Part shown: positions 8,011-16,565 of the stretch, one piece after another
How positions within the stretch are numbered: position 1 is the stretch's first letter
Layout of the letters: every line of letters starts with the position of its first letter
From: Hyphomonadaceae bacterium
GTDB lineage: Bacteria > Pseudomonadota > Alphaproteobacteria > Caulobacterales > Aquidulcibacteraceae
Length of the DNA: 64,000 nucleotides
Direction: 5' to 3'
NCBI GenBank assembly: GCA_019636095.1
Contig: JAHBYF010000003.1
Location: 186,001-250,000 of the forward strand
Translations under genes and position numbers: made by a program
Notes under the pieces: generated by a model
The model's database searches: none
The model's input: only the letters and a program-made list of their open reading frames with translations
What the model was told of the DNA's origin: nothing

Positions 8011-8853
8011 TTGCGTTGGGCAATCATTCTGATTGGGGCGGTCGCGATGTCTGTTTGCCAGGAGGCAAAGTCCCAGACGTCACGCTTGGTCGAGGACCGG
8101 CCTGCGCTCTGCCTCCACATGGAGGAGATCAGGGCCGAGATTGAGTCAACCTCGGGAGTTGTCGAAGGCGGCGTTGTTGGGCCTGAACAGAAGGTGCGTG
8201 CACTGGGTCAACGGGCGAGCCTCCACTTTCTGTGCGAACGCGATGTCGACGCCGCAGTTGCGGACATCGACGCGGCGCTCTTGCTGTCACCAGGTGATCC
8301 CGCGCTGCTCCGTATTCGGGCGGCCTACCTAACGACTGCTGGCTATGCGAACTTGGCTATGGAGGATTTGGATCGGGCAGTGATGCTTGAACCGAATTCG
8401 CCACTCTCACGGCGCGCCCGCGGCATCGCCTATCTGCACCTCGCGCAGTACCAAGAAGCTGCGACCGACCTTCAAACCACGTTGCTGCTTAACCCCGCAC
8501 AGCCCTACGCTGCGCTTGAACTTCATATCGCGCGATTGCATCTGAACGCGCCTGATGCGGAGGAGTTCGCCCGCAATACGGCGCGGTTCTCAGTACATGA
8601 ATGGCCAGCGCCGCTTCTTGCCTACTATCGAGGGGAAGTCGGGGAGGAGGATGTTTTGCGCCTCGCAAGCCGCGAGGCGGACCGGAATGGCGCTGGACAG
8701 CGTTGTGAGGCCGCCTATTACACAGGTCAGTCCGCGCTTGTCGAAGCACGTACGTCACGTGCACGTGCGCTCTTTCAAGAAGCAGCGGAGGGATGCCCTT
8801 TCGACTTCAGTGAGCGCGGCGGAGCGCTGGAGGAGCTATCGCGGCTGCCTTAA
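8011..8853 (+). CDS. Secreted tetratricopeptide-repeat protein
   Basis: A 280-residue protein starting at TTG after a clear AGGGGG ribosome binding site. A signal peptide (about residues 1-21) is followed by at least three TPR units: the segment with VAADIDAALLLSPGDPALL-like spacing near residues 85-110, then LAMEDLDRAVMLEPNSP and YQEAATDLQTTLLLNPAQP. It is reminiscent of NlpI-like periplasmic adaptor proteins but lacks a lipobox. The binding partner is unknown. It stands alone between the sigF/nrsF pair and the DoxX-like gene. Confidence 0.75.
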   Translation: MRWAIILIGAVAMSVCQEAKSQTSRLVEDRPALCLHMEEIRAEIESTSGVVEGGVVGPEQKVRALGQRASLHFLCERDVDAAVADIDAALLLSPGDPALLRIRAAYLTTAGYANLAMEDLDRAVMLEPNSPLSRRARGIAYLHLAQYQEAATDLQTTLLLNPAQPYAALELHIARLHLNAPDAEEFARNTARFSVHEWPAPLLAYYRGEVGEEDVLRLASREADRNGAGQRCEAAYYTGQSALVEARTSRARALFQEAAEGCPFDFSERGGALEELSRLP

Positions 8854-8899
8854 CGGGCCGATCTGCGAGTGTCTTCTTTCGGCGAAAAGCGGAACTCAT

Positions 8900-8925
8900 G
8901 TAACCCACTCCGCGCTTCGCGCGTC
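8900..8925 (+). promoter_or_regulatory. Candidate SigF-type ECF promoter of the DoxX-like gene
   Basis: GTAACC (8900-8905), 16 bp spacer, then CGTC (8922-8925). It has the same -35 and spacing as the promoter proposed for the sigma gene at 6649 and would start transcription just before the AAGGAGGG ribosome binding site of the gene at 8949. Confidence 0.55.
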
Positions 8926-8948
8926 TCTCCCCGCAAGGAGGGCCGGTC

Positions 8949-9500
8949 ATGTTGGCTCAGGTTAGACGATACGCGCCGGCGGCGATTTCAGTGTTTGCGG
9001 CGGCGGTGTTTTTGGACTCGCTGCGCTACAAGTTCACGGACCATCCCAAGACACAGGAAATCTTTGGCCGGCTTGATGGCTGGGCCGGATCGCTTGGGCT
9101 GCCTGGCCTGTTCGGCCACACCGGTCTTTTCAGCCAATACGTGATCGGCTCGGCCGAACTCGCCGCCTCGACATTACTGCTTGTCGGTCTCCTCCCCCGC
9201 TTCACGCGCTTGAACGCGTTGGGCGCCGCGATCGGCTTTGCAGTGATGTCGGGCGCGGTGAACTTTCACCTGTGGACGCCACTCGGCATCGACCCGAACA
9301 ATGATGGCGGCGGCCTCTTCGCGGCGGCCGTGACGATCTGGTTCACGACACTCGCGTTGATGATCATCCGCCGCAAGGAGATTGCGGGCCTGCTCTCTGA
9401 TCTGGCGCGGGCGTTTGTGCCGTCCACGCCTGGCGCCGCCCTTCGACAAGCTCAGGGTGACGCCACCTCAAGCACCGCAACAAAAGTAGCGTCATCCTGA
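8949..9500 (+). CDS. DoxX-like integral membrane protein with repeat-derived tail
   Basis: A 183-residue protein with four hydrophobic segments (about 10-25, 65-83, 88-105, 125-142) and the general layout of the DoxX/DoxD family. AAGGAGGG lies 6 bp before the ATG. DoxX-like proteins recur in SigF regulons of related bacteria, which agrees with the ECF-type promoter seen upstream. The last ~20 residues (starting GAALRQAQGD) are read from a dispersed repeat at 9440-9513, so the ancestral stop was probably lost or replaced. The YHS gene follows 45 bp later. Confidence 0.72.
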   Translation: MLAQVRRYAPAAISVFAAAVFLDSLRYKFTDHPKTQEIFGRLDGWAGSLGLPGLFGHTGLFSQYVIGSAELAASTLLLVGLLPRFTRLNALGAAIGFAVMSGAVNFHLWTPLGIDPNNDGGGLFAAAVTIWFTTLALMIIRRKEIAGLLSDLARAFVPSTPGAALRQAQGDATSSTATKVASS

Positions 9501-9513
9501 GCCTGCCGAAGGA
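9440..9513. repeat. Dispersed inverted repeat (copy 2)
   Basis: Arm CCCTTCGACAAGCTCAGGGT (from 9440) and opposing arm ATCCTGAGCCTGCCGAAGG (to 9513) form an inverted pair. The first arm and the stop codon of the DoxX-like gene lie inside it. Confidence 0.85.
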
Positions 9514-9545
9514 GACGCGTCCGTCAAAACGTAGGGTATCTCGAA

Positions 9546-10004
9546 ATGCGCAAACTTCTTACAGCGTTGGCCATCGTATTCGGCACGCTCACCTTCGCCG
9601 CCGCGCCGGCCTACGCCGATCAGGCGCCCGTCTACACCGGCCTACTCTCGCACGTTGCCGTCGGCGGCTATGACCCGGTGGCGTACTTCACCGATGGCCA
9701 TCCCGTCCGCGGCACGGCGCAGTTTCGCATCACCCACCAAGGCTACGAATATCGCTTCGCCAGCGCCGAGCACCTTGCCGCGTTTCGCGCCAACCCGTCG
9801 CGCTACCTGCCGCAATATGGCGGATATTGCGCCTGGGCGGTGAGCCAAGGCTACACAGCCTCAGGCAATCCGAACAATTGGCGCATCGTCGATGGCAAGC
9901 TCTACCTGAACTACAACGACGAAATCCAAACCCGTTGGGAGCAAGACATCCCCGGCCACATCAGCCAAGCCAATGCAAACTGGCCAAGCGTGCTCAGCCG
10001 CTAG
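9546..10004 (+). CDS. Secreted YHS-domain protein
   Basis: A 152-residue protein with a signal peptide cleaved near APAYADQ, followed by a YHS-type domain: VGGYDPVAYFTDG, then HQGYEYRFASAEHLAAFRANPSRY-type spacing and the GGYCAWAVSQG segment. Proteins of this kind are common in alphaproteobacteria and are thought to bind metal in the periplasm; that is family inference, not seen here. It lies downstream of the DoxX-like gene and may belong to the same stress-response unit. A repeat copy follows 17 bp after the stop. Confidence 0.83.
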   Translation: MRKLLTALAIVFGTLTFAAAPAYADQAPVYTGLLSHVAVGGYDPVAYFTDGHPVRGTAQFRITHQGYEYRFASAEHLAAFRANPSRYLPQYGGYCAWAVSQGYTASGNPNNWRIVDGKLYLNYNDEIQTRWEQDIPGHISQANANWPSVLSR

Positions 10005-10020
10005 AAGCCGGCGTCGCGCC

Positions 10021-10103
10021 GCGCTTCGACAAGCTCAGCGTGACGCGATGTTGGACCGTTGCGTAAGGTTGGCGTCGCCCTGAGCCTGTCGAAGGGTGAC
10101 GCC
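10021..10103. repeat. Dispersed inverted repeat (copy 3)
   Basis: Arm GCTTCGACAAGCTCAGCGTG (10023 on) and opposing arm CGCCCTGAGCCTGTCGAAGG (to about 10095) separated by ~30 bp, between two convergent genes. This is the best-preserved paired copy in the window. Confidence 0.85.
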
Positions 10104-10113
10104 AGCACCTTCG

Positions 10114-11517
10114 TCAAACCACGGCTTGCGCAGCCTCGATGAGCGCCGTGCCGACAGGCGCGCGTACGTCGCCGACGCGGCCATCGTTTGCTGCGGCCGC
10201 AGCAACTATTCCGCGCGACTGATCGAACATGACTTCCGCGTACCAAAGCGTGTTCGATCCGTTGTGCCAGAGCGCGTCGCCTTGGCGCGACAAGCCCATG
10301 GCGTACGGCCCGCCGAACGGCGGCGTGTGCAAGGTTTGCCAGCTCTCGCGATTGAGGAAATCCGAGCGCATCGCGCAATGCGCCATAAGATATTTCTGCA
10401 CGTCTTCGAAGTTCGCATGCACGCGGCCTGCAGGGCCGAGCGCGGCCGGATTATCGACCAGCGGTCCGCCCGGCGGATAGGCTTCCAGCTGACCAGCGGC
10501 GTTTGGTGCATGGCCACATGGTTGATCCCAGGCGCCCGGTGTTCCCGGCGCGCCTTGGCCCGCGCTCGCCATGCCAAGCGGTGCGAAGACGTGTTCTTGA
10601 ATGAGCGCCTCCCAAGGCTGGCCCATTTTCGTTTCGAGCATCGCGCCGGCGATGACGTAGCCGGTGTTCGAATATTCGAACGTGGTCTCTTTCGGGCCCT
10701 GAGGCGCTTGATGCAGACCGAGGCTCGCATACCGAATGCGATCGGCGCGGGCGTCAGCGCTCTCGCGCGGGAAAGCCAAAAGATCACTCATTTCGATGTT
10801 GCCCTGCAGACCGGCGCGATGGCTGCAGAGGTGGCGGAACGTGACGTCACGATATTCGGCGCGCATATCCGGGATGGCGCCGCCGAGCACACTCCCGACG
10901 GTGTCGGTCCAGGAGATGCGGCCCGCTTCGGCGAGACGAGCAACGAGCGTCGCGGTCATGGATTTGGTGATGGAGCCAAGGTGCCACTTGTCGGAGGTGG
11001 TCACCCGCTCGGCGCGACCGATGGCGCGCAGGCCAGTTGCCAGCGCGATGCTGCGCCCGCCCACCTTGGTTGCCGCCGCCGCCATCGCGGGTGTGTTGAC
11101 GCCGGCGCGAAGCGCTTCGAGGCGCGCTTGTGTCAGGGCCTCGGTGGCGTTCGCCGCTGCCTCGCCACGCTGGAACACCAGTGGCAAAGTACCACGCTGT
11201 GTGAACTGACCTTCGATGCGTCCGTCGTGGAGTTCGCCGGTGAAACTCGCGTTGATCACTGGGATCGCAAGCGTAAGGCGGCTGCCTTCGATCGTGGTCG
11301 TGCCCACTGGGATGGCGGAATTTCCCTGGTCGACACTGTAGAGTACCGACGCGGGGCCTTCGCTCACCACCAGCCGGAGACGCAGCGTTTGTGAACCCAT
11401 GTTCAGCGCGCCGTGCCACTCGCCCATAAAGTCCGAGGCGGTCTGTGCGTAGGCGCGACCTGCCGTCAGGCCTGCCGCGGCGGCGCCCAACAACAAGGGA
11501 CGGCGGGTGATGATCAT
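10114..11517 (-). CDS. Secreted serine hydrolase, beta-lactamase/penicillin-binding family
   Basis: A 467-residue protein. The ATG at 11517, with GGAG upstream, begins a Tat-like signal (ITRRPLLLG) cleaved near RAYAQ. An extra domain of about 120 residues precedes the hydrolase. Class C/PBP4*-like motifs are present: SITK (SxxK nucleophile), YSN (YxN) and HNGSN (HxG). Such enzymes are usually D-peptide or ester hydrolases in the periplasm rather than drug-resistance lactamases. The gene is isolated, flanked by a repeat copy downstream and divergent from etfB. Confidence 0.87.
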   Translation of the reverse strand: MIITRRPLLLGAAAAGLTAGRAYAQTASDFMGEWHGALNMGSQTLRLRLVVSEGPASVLYSVDQGNSAIPVGTTTIEGSRLTLAIPVINASFTGELHDGRIEGQFTQRGTLPLVFQRGEAAANATEALTQARLEALRAGVNTPAMAAAATKVGGRSIALATGLRAIGRAERVTTSDKWHLGSITKSMTATLVARLAEAGRISWTDTVGSVLGGAIPDMRAEYRDVTFRHLCSHRAGLQGNIEMSDLLAFPRESADARADRIRYASLGLHQAPQGPKETTFEYSNTGYVIAGAMLETKMGQPWEALIQEHVFAPLGMASAGQGAPGTPGAWDQPCGHAPNAAGQLEAYPPGGPLVDNPAALGPAGRVHANFEDVQKYLMAHCAMRSDFLNRESWQTLHTPPFGGPYAMGLSRQGDALWHNGSNTLWYAEVMFDQSRGIVAAAAANDGRVGDVRAPVGTALIEAAQAVV

Positions 11518-11697
11518 AGGGTTGAGCTCCAAGGATGACGCGTCGGGTTTGGGGATGCCGCCCCTGCACAAGTTGGATGCGGCCAAGCATTGCCGCTGAC
11601 CCCGATAGTCGCATTGACGGGAGATTTCTTACGGGCTTTATGTGCGACCGCGAATTGGGCGCGGGCGACGCGCCGCTAATCTCCAAGGATTTCAACG

Positions 11698-12462
11698 ATG
11701 AAGGTCCTCGTCCCGGTCAAGCGGGTGCTCGATTACAATCTCAAGGTCCGGGTCAAGCCGGATGGATCGGGCGTCGATCTCTCGAACCTCAAGATGTCGA
11801 TCAACCCGTTCTGCGAAATCGCCATCGAAGAAGCGGTGCGCATGAAGGAAGGCGGCGGCGGCCACGCCAAGGATAGCGCGAAGGAAGTCGTCGCGGTTTC
11901 GATCGGCCCGGAACAGGCGCAGGAAACGCTGCGCAACGCGTTGGCGATTGGCGCTGACCGCGGGATTTTGGTGAAGGCCGAGGGCGAGGTTGAGCCTTTG
12001 GCCGTCGCGAAAATTCTGAAGGGCGTGATCGACGCTGAGAAGCCGGATCTCGTCATCCTCGGCAAGCAAGCCATCGACGACGACAACAACGCCACCGCAC
12101 AAATGGTCGCCGCCCTGCTCGACTGGCCGCAAGCGACGTTCGCCTCGAAGATCGTGCTCGCTGGCTCGAAGGCCACCGTGACGCGCGAAGTCGACGGCGG
12201 CTTGCAGACGATCGATGTCGATCTGCCGGCAATTATCTCGACCGACTTGCGCCTGAACGAGCCCCGATACGCCTCGCTGCCGAACATCATGAAGGCGAAG
12301 AAGAAGCCGATTGATGTGAAGACGCCTGCCGACTTCGGCGTCGACACTGCGCCGCGCCTGCAGACGGTGAAGACCGCCGAGCCCGGCAAGCGCCAAGCCG
12401 GCATCAAGGTGAAAACGGCTGCTGAACTCGTCGGCAAGCTCAAAGAAGCGGGAGTGATCTAA
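11698..12462 (+). CDS. etfB: Electron transfer flavoprotein, beta subunit
   Basis: A 254-residue subunit that binds AMP and, with EtfA, shuttles electrons from acyl-CoA dehydrogenases to ETF-quinone oxidoreductase. The N-terminus ([13 protein letters not shown]), [17 protein letters not shown] and the recognition-loop region [15 protein letters not shown] are typical, as is the length. AAGGA lies 8 bp before the ATG. etfA starts 1 bp after the stop, so the subunits are co-translated. A GC-rich hairpin (about 11657-11674) sits in the leader. Confidence 0.96.
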   Translation: MKVLVPVKRVLDYNLKVRVKPDGSGVDLSNLKMSINPFCEIAIEEAVRMKEGGGGHAKDSAKEVVAVSIGPEQAQETLRNALAIGADRGILVKAEGEVEPLAVAKILKGVIDAEKPDLVILGKQAIDDDNNATAQMVAALLDWPQATFASKIVLAGSKATVTREVDGGLQTIDVDLPAIISTDLRLNEPRYASLPNIMKAKKKPIDVKTPADFGVDTAPRLQTVKTAEPGKRQAGIKVKTAAELVGKLKEAGVI

Positions 12463-12463
12463 G

Positions 12464-13408
12464 ATGGCCGTTCTCGTTGTTGCTGAGCACGACAATGCGT
12501 CTGTGAAGGACGCCACCAACAAAGTCGTGACCGCCGCCAAAGCCATGGGTGGCGATGTAGATGTTCTTGTCGCCGGTTCGAACGCCGGGGCCGCCGCCGC
12601 CGCTGCCGCGAAGATCGACGGTGTACGCAAAGTGCTGCACGCTGATGGCGCGACGCTGGCCAAGCAGATGGCCGAGCCGCTGGAAGCTTTGGTCGTGCCG
12701 TTGGCCGCGAACTATGACGCTATCCTTTTCCCGGCCTCGACCACCGGCAAGAACGCCGCCCCACGCGTGGCGGCTAAGCTCGACGTGATGCAAGTCTCCG
12801 GTGTTATCGGCGTTGAAGGCGCGGATACGTTCGTGCGTCCGATTTACGCCGGCAATGCGATCATCACGGTGAAAGATAGTCAGCCGAAGAAAGTGCTGAC
12901 GGTGCAACCGACAGCATTCAAGGCCGCAGGCGATAGCGGCAGCGCTTCGGTTGAGACGATTCCAGCGCCGGCCGGTCCGTTCAAGTCGGCGTTCGTTGGC
13001 GAAGAAATGGCGAAGTCGGACCGTCCGGAACTGACCGCCGCCAAGCGCGTCGTTTCAGGGGGCCGCGCGCTCGGCTCGAGCGAAGAGTTTCACAAAGTGC
13101 TCGATCCGTTGGCCGATAAGCTTGGCGCCGCTGTCGGCGCCTCGCGCGCTGCGGTCGATGCAGGCTACGCACCGAACGACTACCAAGTCGGCCAGACCGG
13201 CAAGGTCGTCGCGCCGGAGCTCTATGTCGCCATCGGCATTTCGGGGGCCATCCAGCACTTGGCCGGCATGAAAGACTCGAAGGTCATCGTCGCCATCAAC
13301 AAGGATGAGGACGCGCCGATCTTCCAAGTCGCCGATTATGGCCTGGTCGCAGACTACAAAACTGCTGTCCCAGAGCTGATGGACGAACTGACCAAGGCTG
13401 GCGTCTAG
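12464..13408 (+). CDS. etfA: Electron transfer flavoprotein, alpha subunit
   Basis: A 314-residue FAD-binding partner of EtfB. The C-terminal FAD domain is intact: [39 protein letters not shown] and [16 protein letters not shown]. The length matches the family. It works in fatty-acid and branched-chain amino-acid oxidation in the cytoplasm. It is followed after a degraded repeat by a 3-hydroxyacyl-CoA dehydrogenase, the usual alphaproteobacterial order. Confidence 0.96.
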   Translation: MAVLVVAEHDNASVKDATNKVVTAAKAMGGDVDVLVAGSNAGAAAAAAAKIDGVRKVLHADGATLAKQMAEPLEALVVPLAANYDAILFPASTTGKNAAPRVAAKLDVMQVSGVIGVEGADTFVRPIYAGNAIITVKDSQPKKVLTVQPTAFKAAGDSGSASVETIPAPAGPFKSAFVGEEMAKSDRPELTAAKRVVSGGRALGSSEEFHKVLDPLADKLGAAVGASRAAVDAGYAPNDYQVGQTGKVVAPELYVAIGISGAIQHLAGMKDSKVIVAINKDEDAPIFQVADYGLVADYKTAVPELMDELTKAGV

Positions 13409-13419
13409 GTCGCCTATTG

Positions 13420-13476
13420 GGCTTCGACAGGCTCAGCCACGACGCCAGAAGCGCGCGCCGCCTGAACTTGCCGAAG
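13420..13476. repeat. Degraded dispersed inverted repeat (copy 4)
   Basis: GGCTTCGACAGGCTCAG (13420 on) faces CCTGAACTTGCCGAAG (13461-13476). Both arms carry mismatches relative to the other copies; it lies between etfA and the dehydrogenase gene. Confidence 0.65.
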
Positions 13477-13561
13477 ACCAGCTTGCAAAGTCCTCTTGCG
13501 CCAGCCGTCCGGTCATGCTGCACTGCAACAACAATTGCAATTCAGCGGCGCGTGAGCGCCT

Positions 13562-14452
13562 ATGACGGTCAAGATGAGCAAAATTTCCACGGTCGGCGTC
13601 ATCGGCGCCGGGCAAATGGGCAATGGCATCGCGCACGTATGCGCGCTTGGCGGCTACGGCGTGCTGCTGAGCGACGCCAATACGGCGCAAATCGACACCG
13701 CGATCCAAACCATCACGAAGAACCTCTCGCGCCAAGTGCAGCGCGACCTGATCACCCAAGCGGACATGGATGCTGCCCTGAAGCGCATCAAAGGCGCCCC
13801 GAAAGTGAGCGACATGGCGCCGTGCGATCTGGTGATCGAGTCGATCGTCGAGCAGGACGAAGCCAAGCGCAAAGTCTTCGCCGATCTCAAAGCGGTGCTG
13901 CGACCGGACGCAATACTCGCTTCCAACACCTCTTCAATTTCGATCACGCGCCTCGCGGCGGCGACCGATCGCGCGGACAAGTTCATCGGGCTTCACTTCA
14001 TGAACCCGGCGCCGGTGATGGAGGTTGTCGAGATCATTCGCGGCCTCGGCACCAGCCAGGAAACCTACGACACCTCTGTCGCGTTTGTGCAAAGCCTGGG
14101 CAAGAACATCGCCAACGCCGAGGATTTCCCGGCCTTCATCGTGAACCGCGTTTTGATCCCAATGATCAACGAGGCGGTTTACACGCTGTACGAAGGCGTC
14201 GGCTCAGTTGAGGCGATCGACAAAGCGATGCGCATGGGCGCCCACCACCCGATGGGCCCGCTTGAGTTGGCGGACTTCATCGGTCTCGATACGTGCCTGT
14301 CGATCATGCAGGTGCTTTACGATGGTCTCGCGGACTCCAAGTATCGCCCCTGTCCACTGCTGGTGAAGTACGTCGAAGCCGGCTGGCTTGGCCGAAAGAC
14401 CCAACGCGGCTTCTACGACTACCGGACCGATCCCCCGACGCCGACGCGCTAA
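13562..14452 (+). CDS. 3-hydroxybutyryl-CoA dehydrogenase
   Basis: A 296-residue NAD-dependent enzyme oxidising 3-hydroxyacyl-CoA, or reducing acetoacetyl-CoA in the reverse sense. Visible features are the Rossmann motif VIGAGQMGNGIAHV, NTSSISIT, the catalytic segment LHFMNPAPVMEVVEI, FIVNRV and the C-terminal signature GPLELADFIGLDT. An alternative start (MSK, 13574) is 12 bp inside and neither has a strong ribosome binding site. The neighbouring etfBA genes place it in fatty-acid or butanoate metabolism. Confidence 0.94.
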   Translation: MTVKMSKISTVGVIGAGQMGNGIAHVCALGGYGVLLSDANTAQIDTAIQTITKNLSRQVQRDLITQADMDAALKRIKGAPKVSDMAPCDLVIESIVEQDEAKRKVFADLKAVLRPDAILASNTSSISITRLAAATDRADKFIGLHFMNPAPVMEVVEIIRGLGTSQETYDTSVAFVQSLGKNIANAEDFPAFIVNRVLIPMINEAVYTLYEGVGSVEAIDKAMRMGAHHPMGPLELADFIGLDTCLSIMQVLYDGLADSKYRPCPLLVKYVEAGWLGRKTQRGFYDYRTDPPTPTR

Positions 14453-14468
14453 CGCCGTCGGTGTTTTT
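14441..14468 (+). terminator. Rho-independent terminator overlapping the dehydrogenase stop codon
   Basis: CCGACG and CGTCGG form a stem (extended by GCG/CGC with one bulge) around CTAA, followed by TGTTTTTATT. The stop codon lies inside the hairpin. Confidence 0.75.
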
Positions 14469-14536
14469 ATTCACTGAGCACTCAAGAGATGCGCGGGAGC
14501 GCGGGCGTTCTGCCTGCGCTCCCAACGCGATGCGCC

Positions 14537-14647
14537 TCACAACGCGATCTGCACCATCAGCAGCGCGCCTTTGACCACGTACGCCGCGACAGCGATCGTG
14601 AAGGCGCTGCCGATTGCGAGCTCGAGCAGCGAAATAGCGGTGCGCAT
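14537..14647 (-). CDS. Single-pass small membrane protein (36 aa)
   Basis: A short frame starting at ATG 14647 with AAGGA 7-8 bp upstream. The product is one hydrophobic helix (about residues 8-34, SAFTIAVAAYVVKGALLM) with a positively charged N-terminus. A longer in-frame start exists upstream but adds a charged, unlikely leader. I do not recognise a family; it resembles other small membrane proteins that ordinary gene callers miss. Coding status rests on the ribosome binding site and the clean helix. Confidence 0.5.
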   Translation of the reverse strand: MRTAISLLELAIGSAFTIAVAAYVVKGALLMVQIAL

Positions 14648-14804
14648 GAAACGTCCTTGAGTTGCGCGAACAGTTGCGTTCGCGAGGCGTGAGATAGGCG
14701 CCGTTCGCGACACGAAAATGGCCCGCGCATTAAAAGCTCGTGACATTCAACATGAACGGCGCCGGGCTTGCATTCTTGCCACGTGACTGAGGGGACACGG
14801 GCAA

Positions 14805-15272
14805 ATGACGATCGGCGCGGTTGGCTCTAATCCACTGCCTTCTTTGATCTCTGGCACACAAAATACGGGCGCGAGCGCAGGCGTGTTTGCGCCGAGGAGT
14901 ACGAATGCCGCGGCAAATTCTGCCGGGCCGACGTCAATTTTGCCGAGCAGCTCTGCGCGCCAGCTTTCGTTCGAGAACATCCTCGCACTGCAAAGCGTTG
15001 GTCAGGAGGAAGCGCCGACGCAGCCTACCGAGATGAGCGCGACGGAGAAATTCCTGAAGGAAGCGCAGAAAACGCCGATGGAGCGGATGCGCGAGCAAGT
15101 ATTGGCGTCGCTCGGCCTCTCTGAAGATGCGCTGGCGCAGATGCCGCCGGATGAGCGGCGCGCGGCGGAGGACAAGATCCGCGAAATGATCGAAGAAAAG
15201 ATCCGTCAGGGCATGAATGGCGGCGACAAATCCCCGGCGTCTAATGCCGAGATGATGGAGCAAGTCGCTTAG
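14805..15272 (+). CDS. Conserved hypothetical protein with charged helical C-terminus
   Basis: A 155-residue soluble protein. The first ~70 residues are rich in Ser, Ala, Pro and Asn and look disordered. The C-terminal half (about 75-140: ATEKFLKEAQKTPMERMR, then LGLSEDALAQMP and DERRAAEDKIREMIEEKI) is a strongly helical segment of a kind I have seen in alphaproteobacterial hypothetical proteins. AGGGG precedes the ATG. No signal peptide. It overlaps the convergent methyltransferase gene by 4 bp. No function assigned. Confidence 0.7.
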   Translation: MTIGAVGSNPLPSLISGTQNTGASAGVFAPRSTNAAANSAGPTSILPSSSARQLSFENILALQSVGQEEAPTQPTEMSATEKFLKEAQKTPMERMREQVLASLGLSEDALAQMPPDERRAAEDKIREMIEEKIRQGMNGGDKSPASNAEMMEQVA

Positions 15273-15886
15273 CGCTCGAACACGAGCGATAGATTGTTCG
15301 CCGGCATTTCGATGATTTCACGCAGGCGCAAGCCATTGACGTTGGCGGCTCTCTCCACCTCTTCGAGGTCGCGGACGCCATAGCGCTCATCACGCCCCTT
15401 GAGCCAAGCATCGAAAGCCTCGTTGGACGGCGCAGTGTGTTCGCCGTCGCGCTTGTAGGCGCCATAGGTGTAGAGAATGCCCGGCCCCCGCTCAGCGTTT
15501 GCGAGCAAGAGTCCTGCGCCGCGAAAGAGACCCAGAGTCGCCTCCCAGGGGGAGATATGGATCATGTTGATGGCGAGGATCGCGTCGTAGCCATCGGCAA
15601 GATCTTTCTCCCAACCCTGCTCTTCGACATTAAGATCGATTGGAGCTGCGATGTTCTCCGCGCCCTCATGCTCGATCCAGGCCGCAACGCTGGCGCGAGC
15701 GTTTTCATCCGGATCGCTGGGTTGCCATGCGACTCCGCTTAAGTTTCCGGCGAAATGGATCGCGTGCTCGCCAGACCCTGATGCGATCTCCAGCACGCGC
15801 GCGCCCGGCGCAATGACCCGCTTCAACACGCCAAGGATCGGATCGCGGTTGCGGCTGGCAGGGATCGAATATTGGCGGGCGTCCAT
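15269..15886 (-). CDS. DUF938 family SAM-dependent methyltransferase
   Basis: A 205-residue protein matching DUF938: the opening SIPASRNRDPIL, the SAM-binding loop LEIASGSGEHA, an acidic strand end at PSDPDE, and the motif INMIHISPWEAT. Substrates for this family are not established. There is no signal peptide, so it is cytoplasmic. It is divergent from a membrane-protein gene (109 bp) and convergent with the hypothetical gene before it. Confidence 0.87.
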   Translation of the reverse strand: MDARQYSIPASRNRDPILGVLKRVIAPGARVLEIASGSGEHAIHFAGNLSGVAWQPSDPDENARASVAAWIEHEGAENIAAPIDLNVEEQGWEKDLADGYDAILAINMIHISPWEATLGLFRGAGLLLANAERGPGILYTYGAYKRDGEHTAPSNEAFDAWLKGRDERYGVRDLEEVERAANVNGLRLREIIEMPANNLSLVFER

Positions 15887-15995
15887 GAAAGCTTTGAAAC
15901 ATGGTTGTGAGCGCCCGCAAAACGATTTGGGGAAATAGTTCGCGCATCGGGTTCAGCCTCAGTGACGCCGCGATGTTCGCGCGTATGCTCTGCGC

Positions 15996-16505
15996 ATGCG
16001 CGGCCCGCCCATACCGCAACGCATCCCACCACTCAGTTGGCGGAAACCGGCGTTCTTGTGGACGCCGGTTGCGCTGGCGCTAGCGATCGGCTGGCCGGCG
16101 GCGTTGTTTTACGAAAACCCAGGACCGCAGCGTCTGGCGATTGTTTCGCTGCTTCTCGTGTTTGCGATTGCGCTCATCACACTCGGCGTAAGCTGGGCCG
16201 CCGGGCGGCCGCCAAAAACGCGCCGGATCGTGGTGCTGCATGTTGTGACGGCAGGGGTGCTGGCAACATTGCTCGCACCCTTTGTGTTGACCTGGCTGCT
16301 GGCGACCGTGTCAGAGTCTGGGCGCGAGGGCGCAGCCGAACACTTCTCGGTAGCGATGTCTTTGGCGACGGCGCCACTCGTGATGATACTCGGCTTGCCG
16401 GTGGTGCTGGTGTCCGGGATCGTGTTTGCCTGGACGGCGCTGAAACGTAGCTCGCCAATCGACAAAACCGACGATTATCGTCACGACGTCCAGCCGTTCC
16501 GCTAG
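15996..16505 (+). CDS. Integral membrane protein of unknown function
   Basis: A 169-residue protein with four hydrophobic segments (about 22-38, 47-67, 80-103 and 120-148) and a short charged C-terminus. I do not recognise a family. The ATG at 15996 is the plausible start, although no strong ribosome binding site precedes it. It ends 60 bp before an SDR gene on the same strand; there is no further clue to function. Confidence 0.65.
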   Translation: MRGPPIPQRIPPLSWRKPAFLWTPVALALAIGWPAALFYENPGPQRLAIVSLLLVFAIALITLGVSWAAGRPPKTRRIVVLHVVTAGVLATLLAPFVLTWLLATVSESGREGAAEHFSVAMSLATAPLVMILGLPVVLVSGIVFAWTALKRSSPIDKTDDYRHDVQPFR

Positions 16506-16565
16506 GGCGCGCTTGGCCGGGCCATCGCGATGTGTGACGCTGGCGCCTATTTGGGGAGATCCAAA

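Noticed and set aside
10096..11394. A 432-codon open frame on the plus strand
   Set aside because: It is antisense to the serine hydrolase gene, is Arg/Ala/Gly-rich without motifs, and reflects GC-rich codon bias.
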